Positions 34,020 through 42,857 of a stretch of 64,000 bases of DNA are shown piece after piece. Below the pieces are notes generated by a model. That model searched no databases. It was not told the DNA's origin and was given only the letters and a program-made list of their open reading frames with translations. Numbering within the stretch: the first letter of the stretch is position 1; the number at the start of each line of letters is the position of its first letter. The DNA lies in NCBI GenBank assembly GCA_039814715.1, contig JBCCAR010000018.1:1-64000 (forward strand), written 5' to 3'. Source of the DNA: CAKZYD01 sp039814715. Lineage in GTDB: Bacteria > Pseudomonadota > Alphaproteobacteria > Sphingomonadales > CAKZYD01. The position numbers and the translations under genes were made by a program.

Positions 34020-35762
34020 ATGGATATTTTTGCAAATTTGCAAGCAAAGCTGACGCAAGACGTCAAAGCCCTGATTGCTGATGGGGCCCTTCCGCAAGAG
34101 GCGAGCAAGGCCGCTGAGGGGCTCATCCTGGAGCCGCCGCGCGATCCAAGCCATGGTGATATGGCCACCCCGGCGGCCTTGATGCTCGCAAAACCAGCCA
34201 AAGCAAAGCCGCGTGACATCGCCCAGCTTTTACAAGCCAAACTGCTGGAATGGCCTGAGGTGGCAAGCGTTGAGATCGCTGGGCCTGGATTTTTAAACCT
34301 GCGCCTAGCGCCAGCTTTTGTGCGTGATTTAATCCCCAACGTGCTAGCGTCGGGCACAGATTATGGGCGCCAGCCAAGTGTCGGCACTAAAGTGAATGTT
34401 GAATATGTCAGCACCAACCCCACTGGGCCCATCCACATGGGCCACTGCCGCGGCGCCGTCTTTGGCGATGCACTGTCGGCGTTGCTCGAATTTGCTGGCT
34501 ATGATGTGCTGCGGGAATACTACATCAACGATGCAGGCTCTCAGATCGACACGCTGGCGCGCTCTGCCCACCTGCGTTACCGCGAGGCGCTAGGGGAGGA
34601 TATTGGGGAAATTCCAGAAGGGCTCTATCCTGGCGACTACCTCGTACCAGTGGGAAAAATGCTGGCGGATAAGCATGGCAGCCAGTTTAAAGACTTGCCG
34701 GAAGCAGACTGGCTCGATTTCTTTAAGCGCAAATCCTCTGGCGCGATGATGGAGATGATCCGTGATGATCTCGCCCTGCTGGGCATTCATCACGCATGCT
34801 TTTTTTCAGAGCGCACGCTGCACGAAAACGGCGGGATTGATCAAGCGATCGAAACTCTACGCGCAAAGGGCCATATCTACGAAGGCGTCTTAGAGCCGCC
34901 CAAGGGCAAAAAGCCGGACGACTGGGAGCCCCGCCCGCAAACCTTGTTTCGGGCAACAGCCTTTGGTGATGATGTCGACCGTGCGCTCAAGAAATCAGAT
35001 GGCAGCTACACGTATTTCGCGGCCGACATTGCCTATCACTTTGACAAGATCAATCGCGGCTATTCGGACATGATCGACGTTTGGGGCGCCGACCATAGTG
35101 GCTACATCAAACGTATGCAGGCGTCGATTGAAGCCATCGCGGATGGCGAGGCCTCATTGGACGTGAAGATATGCCAAATGGTGCGCCTCTTTCGCGCGGG
35201 TGAACCGGTTAAAATGTCTAAGCGGTCTGGTAGCTTCGTCACATTGTCTGAAGTGATTGATGAGGTCGGTAAAGATGTTGTTCGCTTCATGATGCTGACC
35301 CGTAAAAACGATGCGCAGCTGGATTTTGATTTTGCGAAAGTGCTGGAGCAGTCGAAAGATAATCCAGTGTTCTATGTGCAATATGCCCATGCCCGAATTT
35401 GCTCCGCTATGAAGCGGGCGCAGGAAGCCATTGGCAGTTTCGATATCGCCAAGGCTGACCTTTCTCTCCTGGCGGATGAGACCGAACACATGCTGCTGAT
35501 GACGTTAGCGCAGTGGCCTCGCCAGGTGCGTGCTGCGGCAAGCGCGCACGAACCGCACAGGATTGCTTTCTTCTTACAAGAGCTTGCGTCGCAGCTACAC
35601 AGTCACTGGAACAAGGGAAATGACACCCCGGCGTTGCGCTTTATCGTGGATGATAATAAAACGCTTACCATAGCGAGGGTAGCATTGCTGGCGAGTGTAA
35701 AGAATGTGCTGGCATCTGGCCTGAACGTCCTGGGCGTTACACCAGTGGAGGAAATGCGCTGA
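34020..35762 (+). CDS. argS: Arginyl-tRNA synthetase
   Basis: 580 residues of class I aaRS. The N-terminal Add-1 domain (residues 1-100) is followed by the Rossmann core with the HIGH-type motif GPIHMGHCRGAVFGDAL near residue 138. The KMSKS-type motif is KMSKRSGSFVTL near residue 397. The C-terminal anticodon-binding DALR domain ends in NVLGVTPVEEM. It charges tRNA-Arg. It is followed after one nucleotide by the SPOR gene, implying co-transcription. Confidence 0.97.
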   Translation: MDIFANLQAKLTQDVKALIADGALPQEASKAAEGLILEPPRDPSHGDMATPAALMLAKPAKAKPRDIAQLLQAKLLEWPEVASVEIAGPGFLNLRLAPAFVRDLIPNVLASGTDYGRQPSVGTKVNVEYVSTNPTGPIHMGHCRGAVFGDALSALLEFAGYDVLREYYINDAGSQIDTLARSAHLRYREALGEDIGEIPEGLYPGDYLVPVGKMLADKHGSQFKDLPEADWLDFFKRKSSGAMMEMIRDDLALLGIHHACFFSERTLHENGGIDQAIETLRAKGHIYEGVLEPPKGKKPDDWEPRPQTLFRATAFGDDVDRALKKSDGSYTYFAADIAYHFDKINRGYSDMIDVWGADHSGYIKRMQASIEAIADGEASLDVKICQMVRLFRAGEPVKMSKRSGSFVTLSEVIDEVGKDVVRFMMLTRKNDAQLDFDFAKVLEQSKDNPVFYVQYAHARICSAMKRAQEAIGSFDIAKADLSLLADETEHMLLMTLAQWPRQVRAAASAHEPHRIAFFLQELASQLHSHWNKGNDTPALRFIVDDNKTLTIARVALLASVKNVLASGLNVLGVTPVEEMR

Positions 35763-35763
35763 C

Positions 35764-36645
35764 ATGACCAATGACACCCTTCGGAAGCAAATGGGCCTTG
35801 GCAATGCGCCAGGCGGGGTGGACGATGATGATGGCGGTTTGCCATGGCTAGAACCAGCCCCTGATCCTGACCGAGGCACATTGTCCTTCAAGTCGCTTGC
35901 CATCATCGGAACGATTTTCTTGTTGGTGTTTATTGCGTTCCTAGCGATCTTTTATAATCGTATCGCTGGATCTGGCGCGGCCGGTGGCAGTGCGCCTGGC
36001 GGCACGCCAACGCTTATTGCTGCGCCCATCGGCGACTTTAAAGTCACGCCCGAACAAGCTGCGCGCGGCGGTGTGCCAGGGCAGAGCGGGCCTTCTGATG
36101 GGCCGCGTTTTGCTGAAGGGTCTGAACAGCCTGCCTTGGGCGTTGAACGGCTGGACGAGGCGCTGAGGAAAACCGAGGGCGGTGTTGCTGTTGATCTCGG
36201 CAGTCCCGATGAGCCGCTCATTGGCTACGCCCGGCCCCTTGAGAAACGTCCGTCTAAGCCTGAGGTGGCTGATGTAAAAGACAAAGGTGAAGAGACCGCG
36301 GCAAAGGTGGCGGTGAGCGCGCCCAAACCGGCCGCACCTGAGCCCGTCGCCGAAACACCAAAAGCCCCGGCCGCGCCCGTTAAAACAGCGTCAGCTGGCA
36401 ATTTCCTCTTGCAGCTTGGCGCATTTTCTACCCGCGATAGCGCTCTGAACGGCTGGAAGCAGTATTCTAAGACCTATCCTGGGTCGCTGGCTGGTTTGGA
36501 ACCGGATTTGCAGTCTTTTGAAAATGCAGCTGGTAAAACGCTCTATCGTTTGCGTGCTGCTGGCTTGCCGACGCGCGGCGCAGCGGATGAACGCTGCGCA
36601 GCTTTGAAAGCGGCGAAGCAAGCCTGCTTTGTGGTCGCGAGATAG
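35764..36645 (+). CDS. SPOR-domain membrane protein
   Basis: 293 residues. A cytoplasmic segment of about 42 residues precedes a single transmembrane helix (about 43-66, SLAIIGTIFLLVFIAFLAIF). A long Pro/Ala/Lys-rich periplasmic linker (about 70-210) leads to a C-terminal SPOR domain (about 212-290) starting FLLQLGAFSTRDSALNGW. SPOR domains bind denuded glycan strands at the septum, so a role in cell division or wall remodelling is likely. The neighbour nagZ acts in peptidoglycan recycling, which fits. Confidence 0.88.
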   Translation: MTNDTLRKQMGLGNAPGGVDDDDGGLPWLEPAPDPDRGTLSFKSLAIIGTIFLLVFIAFLAIFYNRIAGSGAAGGSAPGGTPTLIAAPIGDFKVTPEQAARGGVPGQSGPSDGPRFAEGSEQPALGVERLDEALRKTEGGVAVDLGSPDEPLIGYARPLEKRPSKPEVADVKDKGEETAAKVAVSAPKPAAPEPVAETPKAPAAPVKTASAGNFLLQLGAFSTRDSALNGWKQYSKTYPGSLAGLEPDLQSFENAAGKTLYRLRAAGLPTRGAADERCAALKAAKQACFVVAR

Positions 36646-36657
36646 GCGCGCCAAGGT

Positions 36658-37674
36658 TTGCCCAAGGCGGTCTTCTTCGGGCTCAGTGGTCTTGCTTTAA
36701 CGCCGCAGGAACAGGCTTTTTTTCGTGCTGTTCGTCCCGCAGGTTACATCCTCTTCGCCCGTAATATTGAATCGCGGGCGCAGGTGCGAGACTTAACCTC
36801 ATCGCTAAACGCATTGGCGCACGTCGACCCTTTGCCGATCTTGATTGATCAAGAAGGAGGGAGGGTGCGCCGCCTACGCCCACCGCTCGCCTTAGAGCAT
36901 CCTCCGGTCTTGCCCCTGGGTCAGCTGTATGACCGCGATCCTGCTGCAGCATGCGAAGCGGCAAGGCTTCATGGCGCTGCCATTGGCGCAGAGCTTTTCG
37001 TGCTTGGCATTACGGTGGATTGCCTGCCAGTCCTTGACCTGTTGTTTGAGGAAACGCACGCCATCATTGGCGACCGTGCCTTTAGCCGCGATCCCGCTGT
37101 CGTGGCGGCTCTGGGAAAGGCCGTCATGGAGGGGCTTGGAGAGAGCAGCGTTGTTCCGGTCATAAAGCATATCCCTGGGCATGGCCGCGCGAAAGCCGAT
37201 AGCCACTTGGAATTGCCAGTGGTCGATGCGCCAATTGACGCCCTGTCGGATACCGATTTTGCGCCCTTTGCCGCGCTTTCTAGCGCGCCAATGGCGATGA
37301 CGGCGCATATTCTCTACAGCGCGCTTGACCCTAACGCCTGTGCGACGCATAGCCCAGGCATCGTCGGGGATATCATTCGCAAACAGATTGGCTTTGATGG
37401 ATTGTTGATGACGGATGACCTCTCCATGAAGGCCCTTGGCGGGGACATGGGCGAACGCGCCCAGCGGTCAATAGACGCGGGCTGCGATATCATTCTGCAC
37501 TGCAATGGCGACATGGCCGAAATGGAAGCGGTCGCCGAGGCGGCGCCAACGCTCGCGGGCCAGCCGCTTGAACGCTTAAGCGGCGCGATGGCCTGGCCCC
37601 AACGCGGAGAGAACGCCCCGGATGTTGCAGCCTGCGTGGCCAAACGCGATAGCCTTTTGGGCGGGCTAGCATAG
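36658..37674 (+). CDS. nagZ: Beta-N-acetylhexosaminidase NagZ (GH3)
   Basis: 338 residues, TTG start. The GH3 domain has GYILFARNI near residue 30, DQEGGRVRRL near residue 63, and the NagZ signature VIKHIPGHGRAKADSHLELP near residue 170, including the catalytic His of the mobile loop. The nucleophile Asp is in LMTDDLSMKAL near residue 250. NagZ removes GlcNAc from 1,6-anhydro-muropeptides in the cytoplasm for wall recycling. It overlaps the M50 protease gene by one nucleotide (TAGTG at 37672-37676) and heads the scp-tat run. Confidence 0.93.
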   Translation: MPKAVFFGLSGLALTPQEQAFFRAVRPAGYILFARNIESRAQVRDLTSSLNALAHVDPLPILIDQEGGRVRRLRPPLALEHPPVLPLGQLYDRDPAAACEAARLHGAAIGAELFVLGITVDCLPVLDLLFEETHAIIGDRAFSRDPAVVAALGKAVMEGLGESSVVPVIKHIPGHGRAKADSHLELPVVDAPIDALSDTDFAPFAALSSAPMAMTAHILYSALDPNACATHSPGIVGDIIRKQIGFDGLLMTDDLSMKALGGDMGERAQRSIDAGCDIILHCNGDMAEMEAVAEAAPTLAGQPLERLSGAMAWPQRGENAPDVAACVAKRDSLLGGLA

Positions 37675-38345
37675 TGGATATGCTTGTCAATGCCCTCATC
37701 TGGGCGCCGCCGCTGCTGATGGCGATTACATTTCATGAAGCAGCGCACGGGTTTGCGGCCTATCGCTACGGCGATGACACGGCAAAGCAACGCGGGCGCT
37801 TAACGCTCAACCCCATCGCTCATATTGACCCGTTCGGGACGGTCCTGCTGCCGCTTATGTTGCTGCTGCTGCCCGGTGGATTTATTTTCGGCTATGCCAA
37901 GCCTGTTCCTGTAAACACGGCAGCACTCAATGATCCGCGCTGGGATATGGCGAAAGTTGCCGTCGCCGGTCCAGCCATGAACTTCGTTCTCGCCTTAGGC
38001 TCCGTCTTGCTCATTCCCGTCGTGGGTTTGCTGCCTGACATGACCCAGGTGATCCTCATGAAGATGATAGAAATATCCATATTTTTTAATATTTTGCTGG
38101 GTGTTTTTAATTTACTGCCTATGCCGCCTCTTGATGGTGGGCGGGTCCTGGCTGCAGTGCTGCCGGCCTCTGCAGCGCCCATGTTGCAGCGTTTAGAGCG
38201 GCTTGGGTTTTTCATCGTGATCGGTTTGTTTTTCTTAGCGCCCATGGTCCTGGCTGAGGTCGGCATTCGGGTCGATCCATTCGGCGCTGTTGTTTTAAGG
38301 CCTGCCATTTGGCTGTCACAAACGCTCATGGCGCTGGTTGCGTGA
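37674..38345 (+). CDS. Site-2-type M50 family zinc metalloprotease
   Basis: 223 residues, GTG start; an ATG at 37680 is also possible. The first helix carries the zinc-binding FHEAAHGFAAYRYGD. A later helix has MPPLDGGRVL, providing the third ligand Asp. About six hydrophobic segments are seen, and there is no PDZ domain or cytoplasmic extension, as in the short Rv2869c/YwhC-like site-2 proteases. The substrate is unknown. The gene sits between nagZ and scpA, a conserved order in alphaproteobacteria as far as I recall. Confidence 0.9.
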   Translation: MDMLVNALIWAPPLLMAITFHEAAHGFAAYRYGDDTAKQRGRLTLNPIAHIDPFGTVLLPLMLLLLPGGFIFGYAKPVPVNTAALNDPRWDMAKVAVAGPAMNFVLALGSVLLIPVVGLLPDMTQVILMKMIEISIFFNILLGVFNLLPMPPLDGGRVLAAVLPASAAPMLQRLERLGFFIVIGLFFLAPMVLAEVGIRVDPFGAVVLRPAIWLSQTLMALVA

Positions 38346-38373
38346 TGGCTGCTAGGTGCCTAAGCTAAAGTCC

Positions 38374-39162
38374 ATGAATGATACTACCGTCATTTCCCTG
38401 CAAACCGCGCGCTCAGATGAGCCGGTTTTGCACTTGGATTTGGATGGCTTTGAAGGCCCCATCGACGTTCTGTTAATGCTTGCGCGCGCGCAAAAGGTGG
38501 ATCTGCGGGAGGTCTCCATTCTGGCGCTCGTAGAACAATACCTCTCCTTCATCCAATCCGCCGCCGATATGCGCCTTGAGCTGGCTGCGGAATACATGGT
38601 CATGGCCGCTTGGCTGACCTACTTAAAGACGCGCCTTCTGCTGCCCAAAGAAGACGACGATGAGGAGCCAAGCGCCGAAGAACTCGCTTTGCGCCTGCAA
38701 TTGCAGCTGCAGCGCCTGGAAGCGATGCGCAATGTGGGGCTTCAGTTGGTTGCGCGCGATCAGCTTGGCAGGGATGTGCTCACCCGAGGCATGCCTGAAG
38801 GTCTCAAACGAATCAAAAAGACGCGCTATGATGCAACGCTCTACGAACTGCTCAAGGCCTATGCGCAGTTTCGCACGCGCGGGCAGGATGCCCCGTTTAC
38901 CCCTGAACGGCCTGCCGTTTTGAGGCTTGAAGAGGCTTTCGAACGCCTATCTGCGCTTATGGGCGTGGCTGTAGAATGGACACGCCTAGAGGCCTTCATG
39001 CCCGAGCTGGGTGAAGGGAAGGGCTCGCGCGCGAGCCATCTAGCGAGCACGTTTGCGGCGAGTTTAGAGCTTGTGAAACAAGGGGGCGCAAATCTGCAGC
39101 AATCGGCTGCATTCGGGCCAGTTTTCCTTAAGTCTGCGGCTGCGAAGGATGCGGGCGAGTGA
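38374..39162 (+). CDS. scpA: Segregation and condensation protein A
   Basis: 262 residues from the ATG at 38374; a GTG six codons upstream is possible. The kleisin N-terminal domain shows LDLDGFEGPIDVLLMLARAQKVDLREVSI near residue 20 and AAEYMVMAAWLTYLKTRLLLP near residue 80. An acidic linker and the C-terminal winged-helix-like region follow. ScpA bridges SMC heads with ScpB for chromosome condensation. It overlaps scpB by four nucleotides (GTGA at 39159), as expected for a stoichiometric complex. Confidence 0.94.
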   Translation: MNDTTVISLQTARSDEPVLHLDLDGFEGPIDVLLMLARAQKVDLREVSILALVEQYLSFIQSAADMRLELAAEYMVMAAWLTYLKTRLLLPKEDDDEEPSAEELALRLQLQLQRLEAMRNVGLQLVARDQLGRDVLTRGMPEGLKRIKKTRYDATLYELLKAYAQFRTRGQDAPFTPERPAVLRLEEAFERLSALMGVAVEWTRLEAFMPELGEGKGSRASHLASTFAASLELVKQGGANLQQSAAFGPVFLKSAAAKDAGE

Positions 39163-39842
39163 GCGATGATCTGGGCATGGAGGAGGCCGGTGCTTCTTCG
39201 TCAGAAGCCGCTTTAGATTTGGCAGGCCAGCGGCGCATGGTTGAGGCGGTTTTGTTTGCTGCGCAAAGGCCGTTGACCCTGGATGAGATAATATCGCGCT
39301 TGCCAGGAGAGCCTGATGCCGCGCGTTTGCTCGTCGATCTTCAAGATGAGTTCTCCACACGTGGATTTTGCTTGGTCGAGCGCGGCGGGCGCTGGCAGTT
39401 TCAAACCGCAAGCGATCTTTCGTTTCTGTTGCAGGAAGAGATGGACCAAACGCGGCGGCTCTCGCGCGCAGCCGTCGAGACCCTCGCCATCATTGCTTAC
39501 CACCAGCCCGTCACACGCAGTGAGATTGAGGACCTGCGCGGTGTGAGCTTGTCGCGCGGGACGCTGGATGTCTTGCTAGAAGCGGAGTGGATTAGGCCGC
39601 GCGGGCGAAAGCAAGTGCCCGGGCGCCCCGTGCTCTATGCGACGTCAGAGCACTTTTTAGCGCATTTCGGCCTCGAAGCCCTTGATGATTTGCCGGGACT
39701 GGCTGAGCTGCGTGCGGCCGGCTTGCTTGACCCTGTGGATGATGTGCTGGCGCGGATGCTCGATGCGACGACCTCGCAGCCATCGGATGAAGCAGAAAGT
39801 GCTGCTGCTGAAGAAAATGAAGACCCGACATCGCAGCCTTAA
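39159..39842 (+). CDS. scpB: Segregation and condensation protein B
   Basis: 227 residues, GTG start. Two winged-helix domains are evident from VEAVLFAAQRPLTLDEI near residue 30 and LSRAAVETLAIIAYHQPVTRSEIEDLRGV near residue 105, with GRPVLYATSEHFLAHFGL closing the second. The acidic C-terminal tail (about 190-227) is low complexity. ScpB dimerises and clamps ScpA in the SMC complex. tatA follows 79 bp later. Confidence 0.94.
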   Translation: MSDDLGMEEAGASSSEAALDLAGQRRMVEAVLFAAQRPLTLDEIISRLPGEPDAARLLVDLQDEFSTRGFCLVERGGRWQFQTASDLSFLLQEEMDQTRRLSRAAVETLAIIAYHQPVTRSEIEDLRGVSLSRGTLDVLLEAEWIRPRGRKQVPGRPVLYATSEHFLAHFGLEALDDLPGLAELRAAGLLDPVDDVLARMLDATTSQPSDEAESAAAEENEDPTSQP

Positions 39843-39921
39843 GGGCCATTGCCGCATTGCGCGCGCACCTGCTTTTTGTCATAAGCTAGCCATACAACGT
39901 TGAAAAAGGAGTGTCGTCACC

Positions 39922-40158
39922 ATGGGTTTACCTGGATGGGGACAAATTTTACTGGTCGTCTTGTTGGTCGTGATTTTGTTCGGTCGCGGCAAGATTTCCG
40001 ACTTGATGGGCGATGTTGCTAAAGGCATCCGAAGCTTCAAAGATGGTCTGAAAGATGAGCCTGAAGCGCTTGAGGTAGATGACGAAAAACCGGAAGAGAT
40101 AGCAAGCAGCGCAACTGCAAAGCCTGTTTCAAAGCCTGCAAAAGAAGAAGTCTCTTAA
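39922..40158 (+). CDS. tatA: Twin-arginine translocase subunit TatA
   Basis: 78 residues. A single N-terminal transmembrane helix (about 5-20, WGQILLVVLLVVILFG) is followed by the FGRGKISDLMGDVAKGIRSFK amphipathic helix and a charged acidic/lysine tail, the standard TatA plan. AAAAGGAG lies upstream of the ATG. TatA polymerises to form the pore for folded proteins, with TatB and TatC encoded immediately downstream. Confidence 0.96.
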   Translation: MGLPGWGQILLVVLLVVILFGRGKISDLMGDVAKGIRSFKDGLKDEPEALEVDDEKPEEIASSATAKPVSKPAKEEVS

Positions 40159-40197
40159 GCGGCAGCGTTGGCTGCTGCGCGCTGAAAGTCCTGCGCT

Positions 40198-40500
40198 GTG
40201 TTTGATCTTGGTATGAGCGAGATGGCTGTTTTAGGTGTCGTTGCGCTGGTCGTTGTTGGCCCGCGCGACCTTCCTAAACTCGCGCGCTCGGTTGGCCAAA
40301 TGTATGGGAAAATGCGTTCGCTTGCTGGGGATTTCCGCGGCGCTCTTGACCAGATTGCCCGCGAGGCTGAGCTGGAAGAATTGAGCCAAAAAGCCAAAGC
40401 GGCGCGCAATTTTGACGCTGGTAAAGCTGTCGAGAAATTCGTCACAGACACGGATAGCCCGCCCGGCAAGTCAACTGATGCGCCGCCAGGTGCCCCCTAG
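40198..40500 (+). CDS. tatB: Twin-arginine translocase subunit TatB
   Basis: 100 residues, GTG start. The opening MFDLGMSEMAVLGVVALVVVGPRDLPKL has the transmembrane helix and the Gly-Pro hinge of TatB, followed by a long amphipathic helix and a short Pro-rich end. TatB and TatC form the receptor for twin-arginine signal peptides. It sits 39 bp after tatA and 3 bp before tatC. Confidence 0.95.
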   Translation: MFDLGMSEMAVLGVVALVVVGPRDLPKLARSVGQMYGKMRSLAGDFRGALDQIAREAELEELSQKAKAARNFDAGKAVEKFVTDTDSPPGKSTDAPPGAP

Positions 40501-40503
40501 GCC

Positions 40504-41547
40504 ATGTTCACTGATATTGACGACACCCAAGCGCCGCTAATTGACCATTTGATCGAATTAAGGCGCCGGCTGATTTATGCGCTGGTAGGTCTGGTGATTG
40601 CCTGTCTTCTAGGGTTTTTGGTTGCAGAACCCGTCTATAATTTCCTGATTGCGCCACTTGAGAATACCTATGCCAGCTGGCGCGCGTCTGAGATGGCGGA
40701 TTTGCTGGAGGAAAATCCAGCGTTGACCCAGGAGGAGCTTGACGAGCAAGTTCCAAACTTTGAACTGGTTAATCTCAATGTGATCGAGCCATTCATCACC
40801 AAGTTAAAGCTGTCGCTTGCCATTGGCTTTTCGCTGTCTTTCCCGCTCGTTGCTGGCCAGCTGTATGCGTTCGTTGCACCTGGGCTTTATCGGCAAGAAA
40901 AGAAGGCCTTGCTGCCGTTTCTGGCCGCTACACCGGTGCTATTTATAGCGGGCGCGGGATTGGTGTATTACGTGGTCATGCCGCTCGCTTGGCGGTTCTT
41001 GCTGGATGTGGGGCAGGGATTTGGCTCCGTCTTGCAGCAAACCATGGCCAGCTATTTGTCCATCGTCATTCAAATGATTTTGGCATTCGGCATTAGCTTT
41101 CAGCTGCCCGTCATTTTGGTTTTGCTTGGCAAAGTCGGCATTGTCTCCTCAGCTGGCCTCGCGCGGTTCCGCAAATATGCTGTCGTTGGGATTTTTGCGT
41201 TTGCCGCACTGGTCACCCCGCCGGACTTCATTTCCCAGGTGATTTTGGGGCTGCCTATGATGGCGCTGTATGAGCTGTCTATCTGGGGTGTGCGTATGGT
41301 TGAGCGCTCAGACCCGGCAGCTGATGATGAGGGTGATGACACGCCGCCGCCGCCGCCGCCACCAGAACCGGACCCTTTCCCAGACCCAATGCCGCGCGAA
41401 GATACGCCGCCTGAAGGCCCATCCCCAGCCACGCCTCCAGCCGCGCCGAAAGCCAGCCGCGATTTTTCAGGCTTGAAAGATCGCATGGCTGGGGCCTACA
41501 AGCGCACGCCTAAAAAACCAAAACCAAAGCGGCCGCCAAAACGCTAA
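40504..41547 (+). CDS. tatC: Twin-arginine translocase subunit TatC with long proline-rich tail
   Basis: 347 residues, about 90 longer than E. coli TatC. The first 265 residues hold six transmembrane helices with family motifs: PLIDHLIELRRRLIYAL at the start, FSLSFPLVAGQLYAFVAPGLY near residue 115, and AALVTPPDFISQVILGLP near residue 235. The remaining 80 residues form a cytoplasmic tail: an acidic stretch, six prolines in a row, repeated P-E/D-P units, and a very basic end (KRTPKKPKPKRPPKR). The tail's role is unknown. It is co-transcribed with tatA and tatB. Confidence 0.95.
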   Translation: MFTDIDDTQAPLIDHLIELRRRLIYALVGLVIACLLGFLVAEPVYNFLIAPLENTYASWRASEMADLLEENPALTQEELDEQVPNFELVNLNVIEPFITKLKLSLAIGFSLSFPLVAGQLYAFVAPGLYRQEKKALLPFLAATPVLFIAGAGLVYYVVMPLAWRFLLDVGQGFGSVLQQTMASYLSIVIQMILAFGISFQLPVILVLLGKVGIVSSAGLARFRKYAVVGIFAFAALVTPPDFISQVILGLPMMALYELSIWGVRMVERSDPAADDEGDDTPPPPPPPEPDPFPDPMPREDTPPEGPSPATPPAAPKASRDFSGLKDRMAGAYKRTPKKPKPKRPPKR

Positions 41548-41579
41548 GCGGGACGCTCCAAGCTCTAAGAGTACCCCAT

Positions 41580-42857
41580 ATGCTTGATCTTAAAGCGCTG
41601 CGCGAAAGCCCTGAAGCCATCGATGCTGGCCTTGCAAGGCGTGCGATAGAGCCCGTCTCGGCAAATATATTGGCGCTCGACGCTGAGCACCGCGATACCC
41701 TGCAGCGCCTTCAAGATATGCAGGCCCAGCGCAACACCGCGTCAAAAAGCATCGGCAAAGCGAAGGCGGGCGGCGATGAAAAGACCGCCCAGGCGCTCAT
41801 GGCGCAAGTCGCTGAGATCAAGCAGGCGATGCCGGAGCTCGAGGCCGCAGCAAAAAGCCAATTTGAGGCGATCCAGGCCCGCCTTGCATCGCTTCCAAAT
41901 ATTCCTTTTGATAATGTTCCCCTTGGCAAAAGCGAAGAGGATAATGTCGAGCTGCGGCGCTGGGGTTCCCCTAGAGAATTTGCCTTTGCGCCCGCCGAGC
42001 ATGATGACGTGGGCGCGCCGCTTGGTATGGATTTTGAAGCCGCAGCGCGTATGTCCGGCGCGCGCTTTGTCGTGTTGCGCGGCGAGGTGGCGCGTCTTGA
42101 ACGTGCGCTCGGGCAATTCATGCTGGACCATCAAACGCGCGAATTCGGCTATGAAGAAGTCGCACCGCCGGTGCTTGTCTGGGACAAGGCGCTGTTCGGC
42201 ACGAGCCAGCTTCCGAAGTTTTCGCAGGACCTGTTTCAGACCACCGCTAATCATTGGCTCATTCCCACGGCGGAAGTCGCGCTCACCAACATTGTGCGCG
42301 AAGATATTTTGGACTCACGGCAATTGCCGCTGCGCTTCACCGCGCTTACGCCGTGCTTCCGGTCCGAAGCTGGGGCCGCGGGCCGCGATACCAAAGGCAT
42401 GATCCGCCAGCATCAATTTAACAAGGTGGAGCTTGTCTCCATTACTGCGCCCGATAAGTCAGACGCTGAGCATGAACGCATGACGCAGGCGGCAGAGTCC
42501 GTTTTAAAGGCGTTAGAGCTGCCATTTCGTACCATGCTGCTCTGCACCGGGGATATGGGCTTTTCCGCCCGCCGGTCTTTTGATTTAGAAGTCTGGCTAC
42601 CTGGACAAAAGGCATACCGCGAAATCTCGTCTTGTTCCACGTGCGGCGATTTTCAGGCGCGGCGCATGAATACGCGGATGCGCGTGCCTGGCGAAAAGCA
42701 GACCCAGTTTGTCCACACGCTGAATGGCTCGGGCCTTGCGGTTGGCCGGGCATTGGTGGCGGTGCTGGAGAACTATCAAAATGAAGATGGCAGCGTTGCT
42801 GTCCCCGCCGTCTTGCAACCTTATCTGGGCGGCCAAACCACACTGGAGCGTCCTTAA
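41580..42857 (+). CDS. serS: Seryl-tRNA synthetase
   Basis: 425 residues. The N-terminal coiled-coil arm (about 30-105) grips the long variable arm of tRNA-Ser. The class II core shows motif 2 (FRSEAGAAGRDTKGMIRQHQFNKVE near residue 260) and motif 3 (NGSGLAVGRALVAVLENYQ near residue 382). Length and motifs are typical. The stop codon overlaps the start of surE (TAATG), so expression of the two is probably linked. Confidence 0.97.
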   Translation: MLDLKALRESPEAIDAGLARRAIEPVSANILALDAEHRDTLQRLQDMQAQRNTASKSIGKAKAGGDEKTAQALMAQVAEIKQAMPELEAAAKSQFEAIQARLASLPNIPFDNVPLGKSEEDNVELRRWGSPREFAFAPAEHDDVGAPLGMDFEAAARMSGARFVVLRGEVARLERALGQFMLDHQTREFGYEEVAPPVLVWDKALFGTSQLPKFSQDLFQTTANHWLIPTAEVALTNIVREDILDSRQLPLRFTALTPCFRSEAGAAGRDTKGMIRQHQFNKVELVSITAPDKSDAEHERMTQAAESVLKALELPFRTMLLCTGDMGFSARRSFDLEVWLPGQKAYREISSCSTCGDFQARRMNTRMRVPGEKQTQFVHTLNGSGLAVGRALVAVLENYQNEDGSVAVPAVLQPYLGGQTTLERP

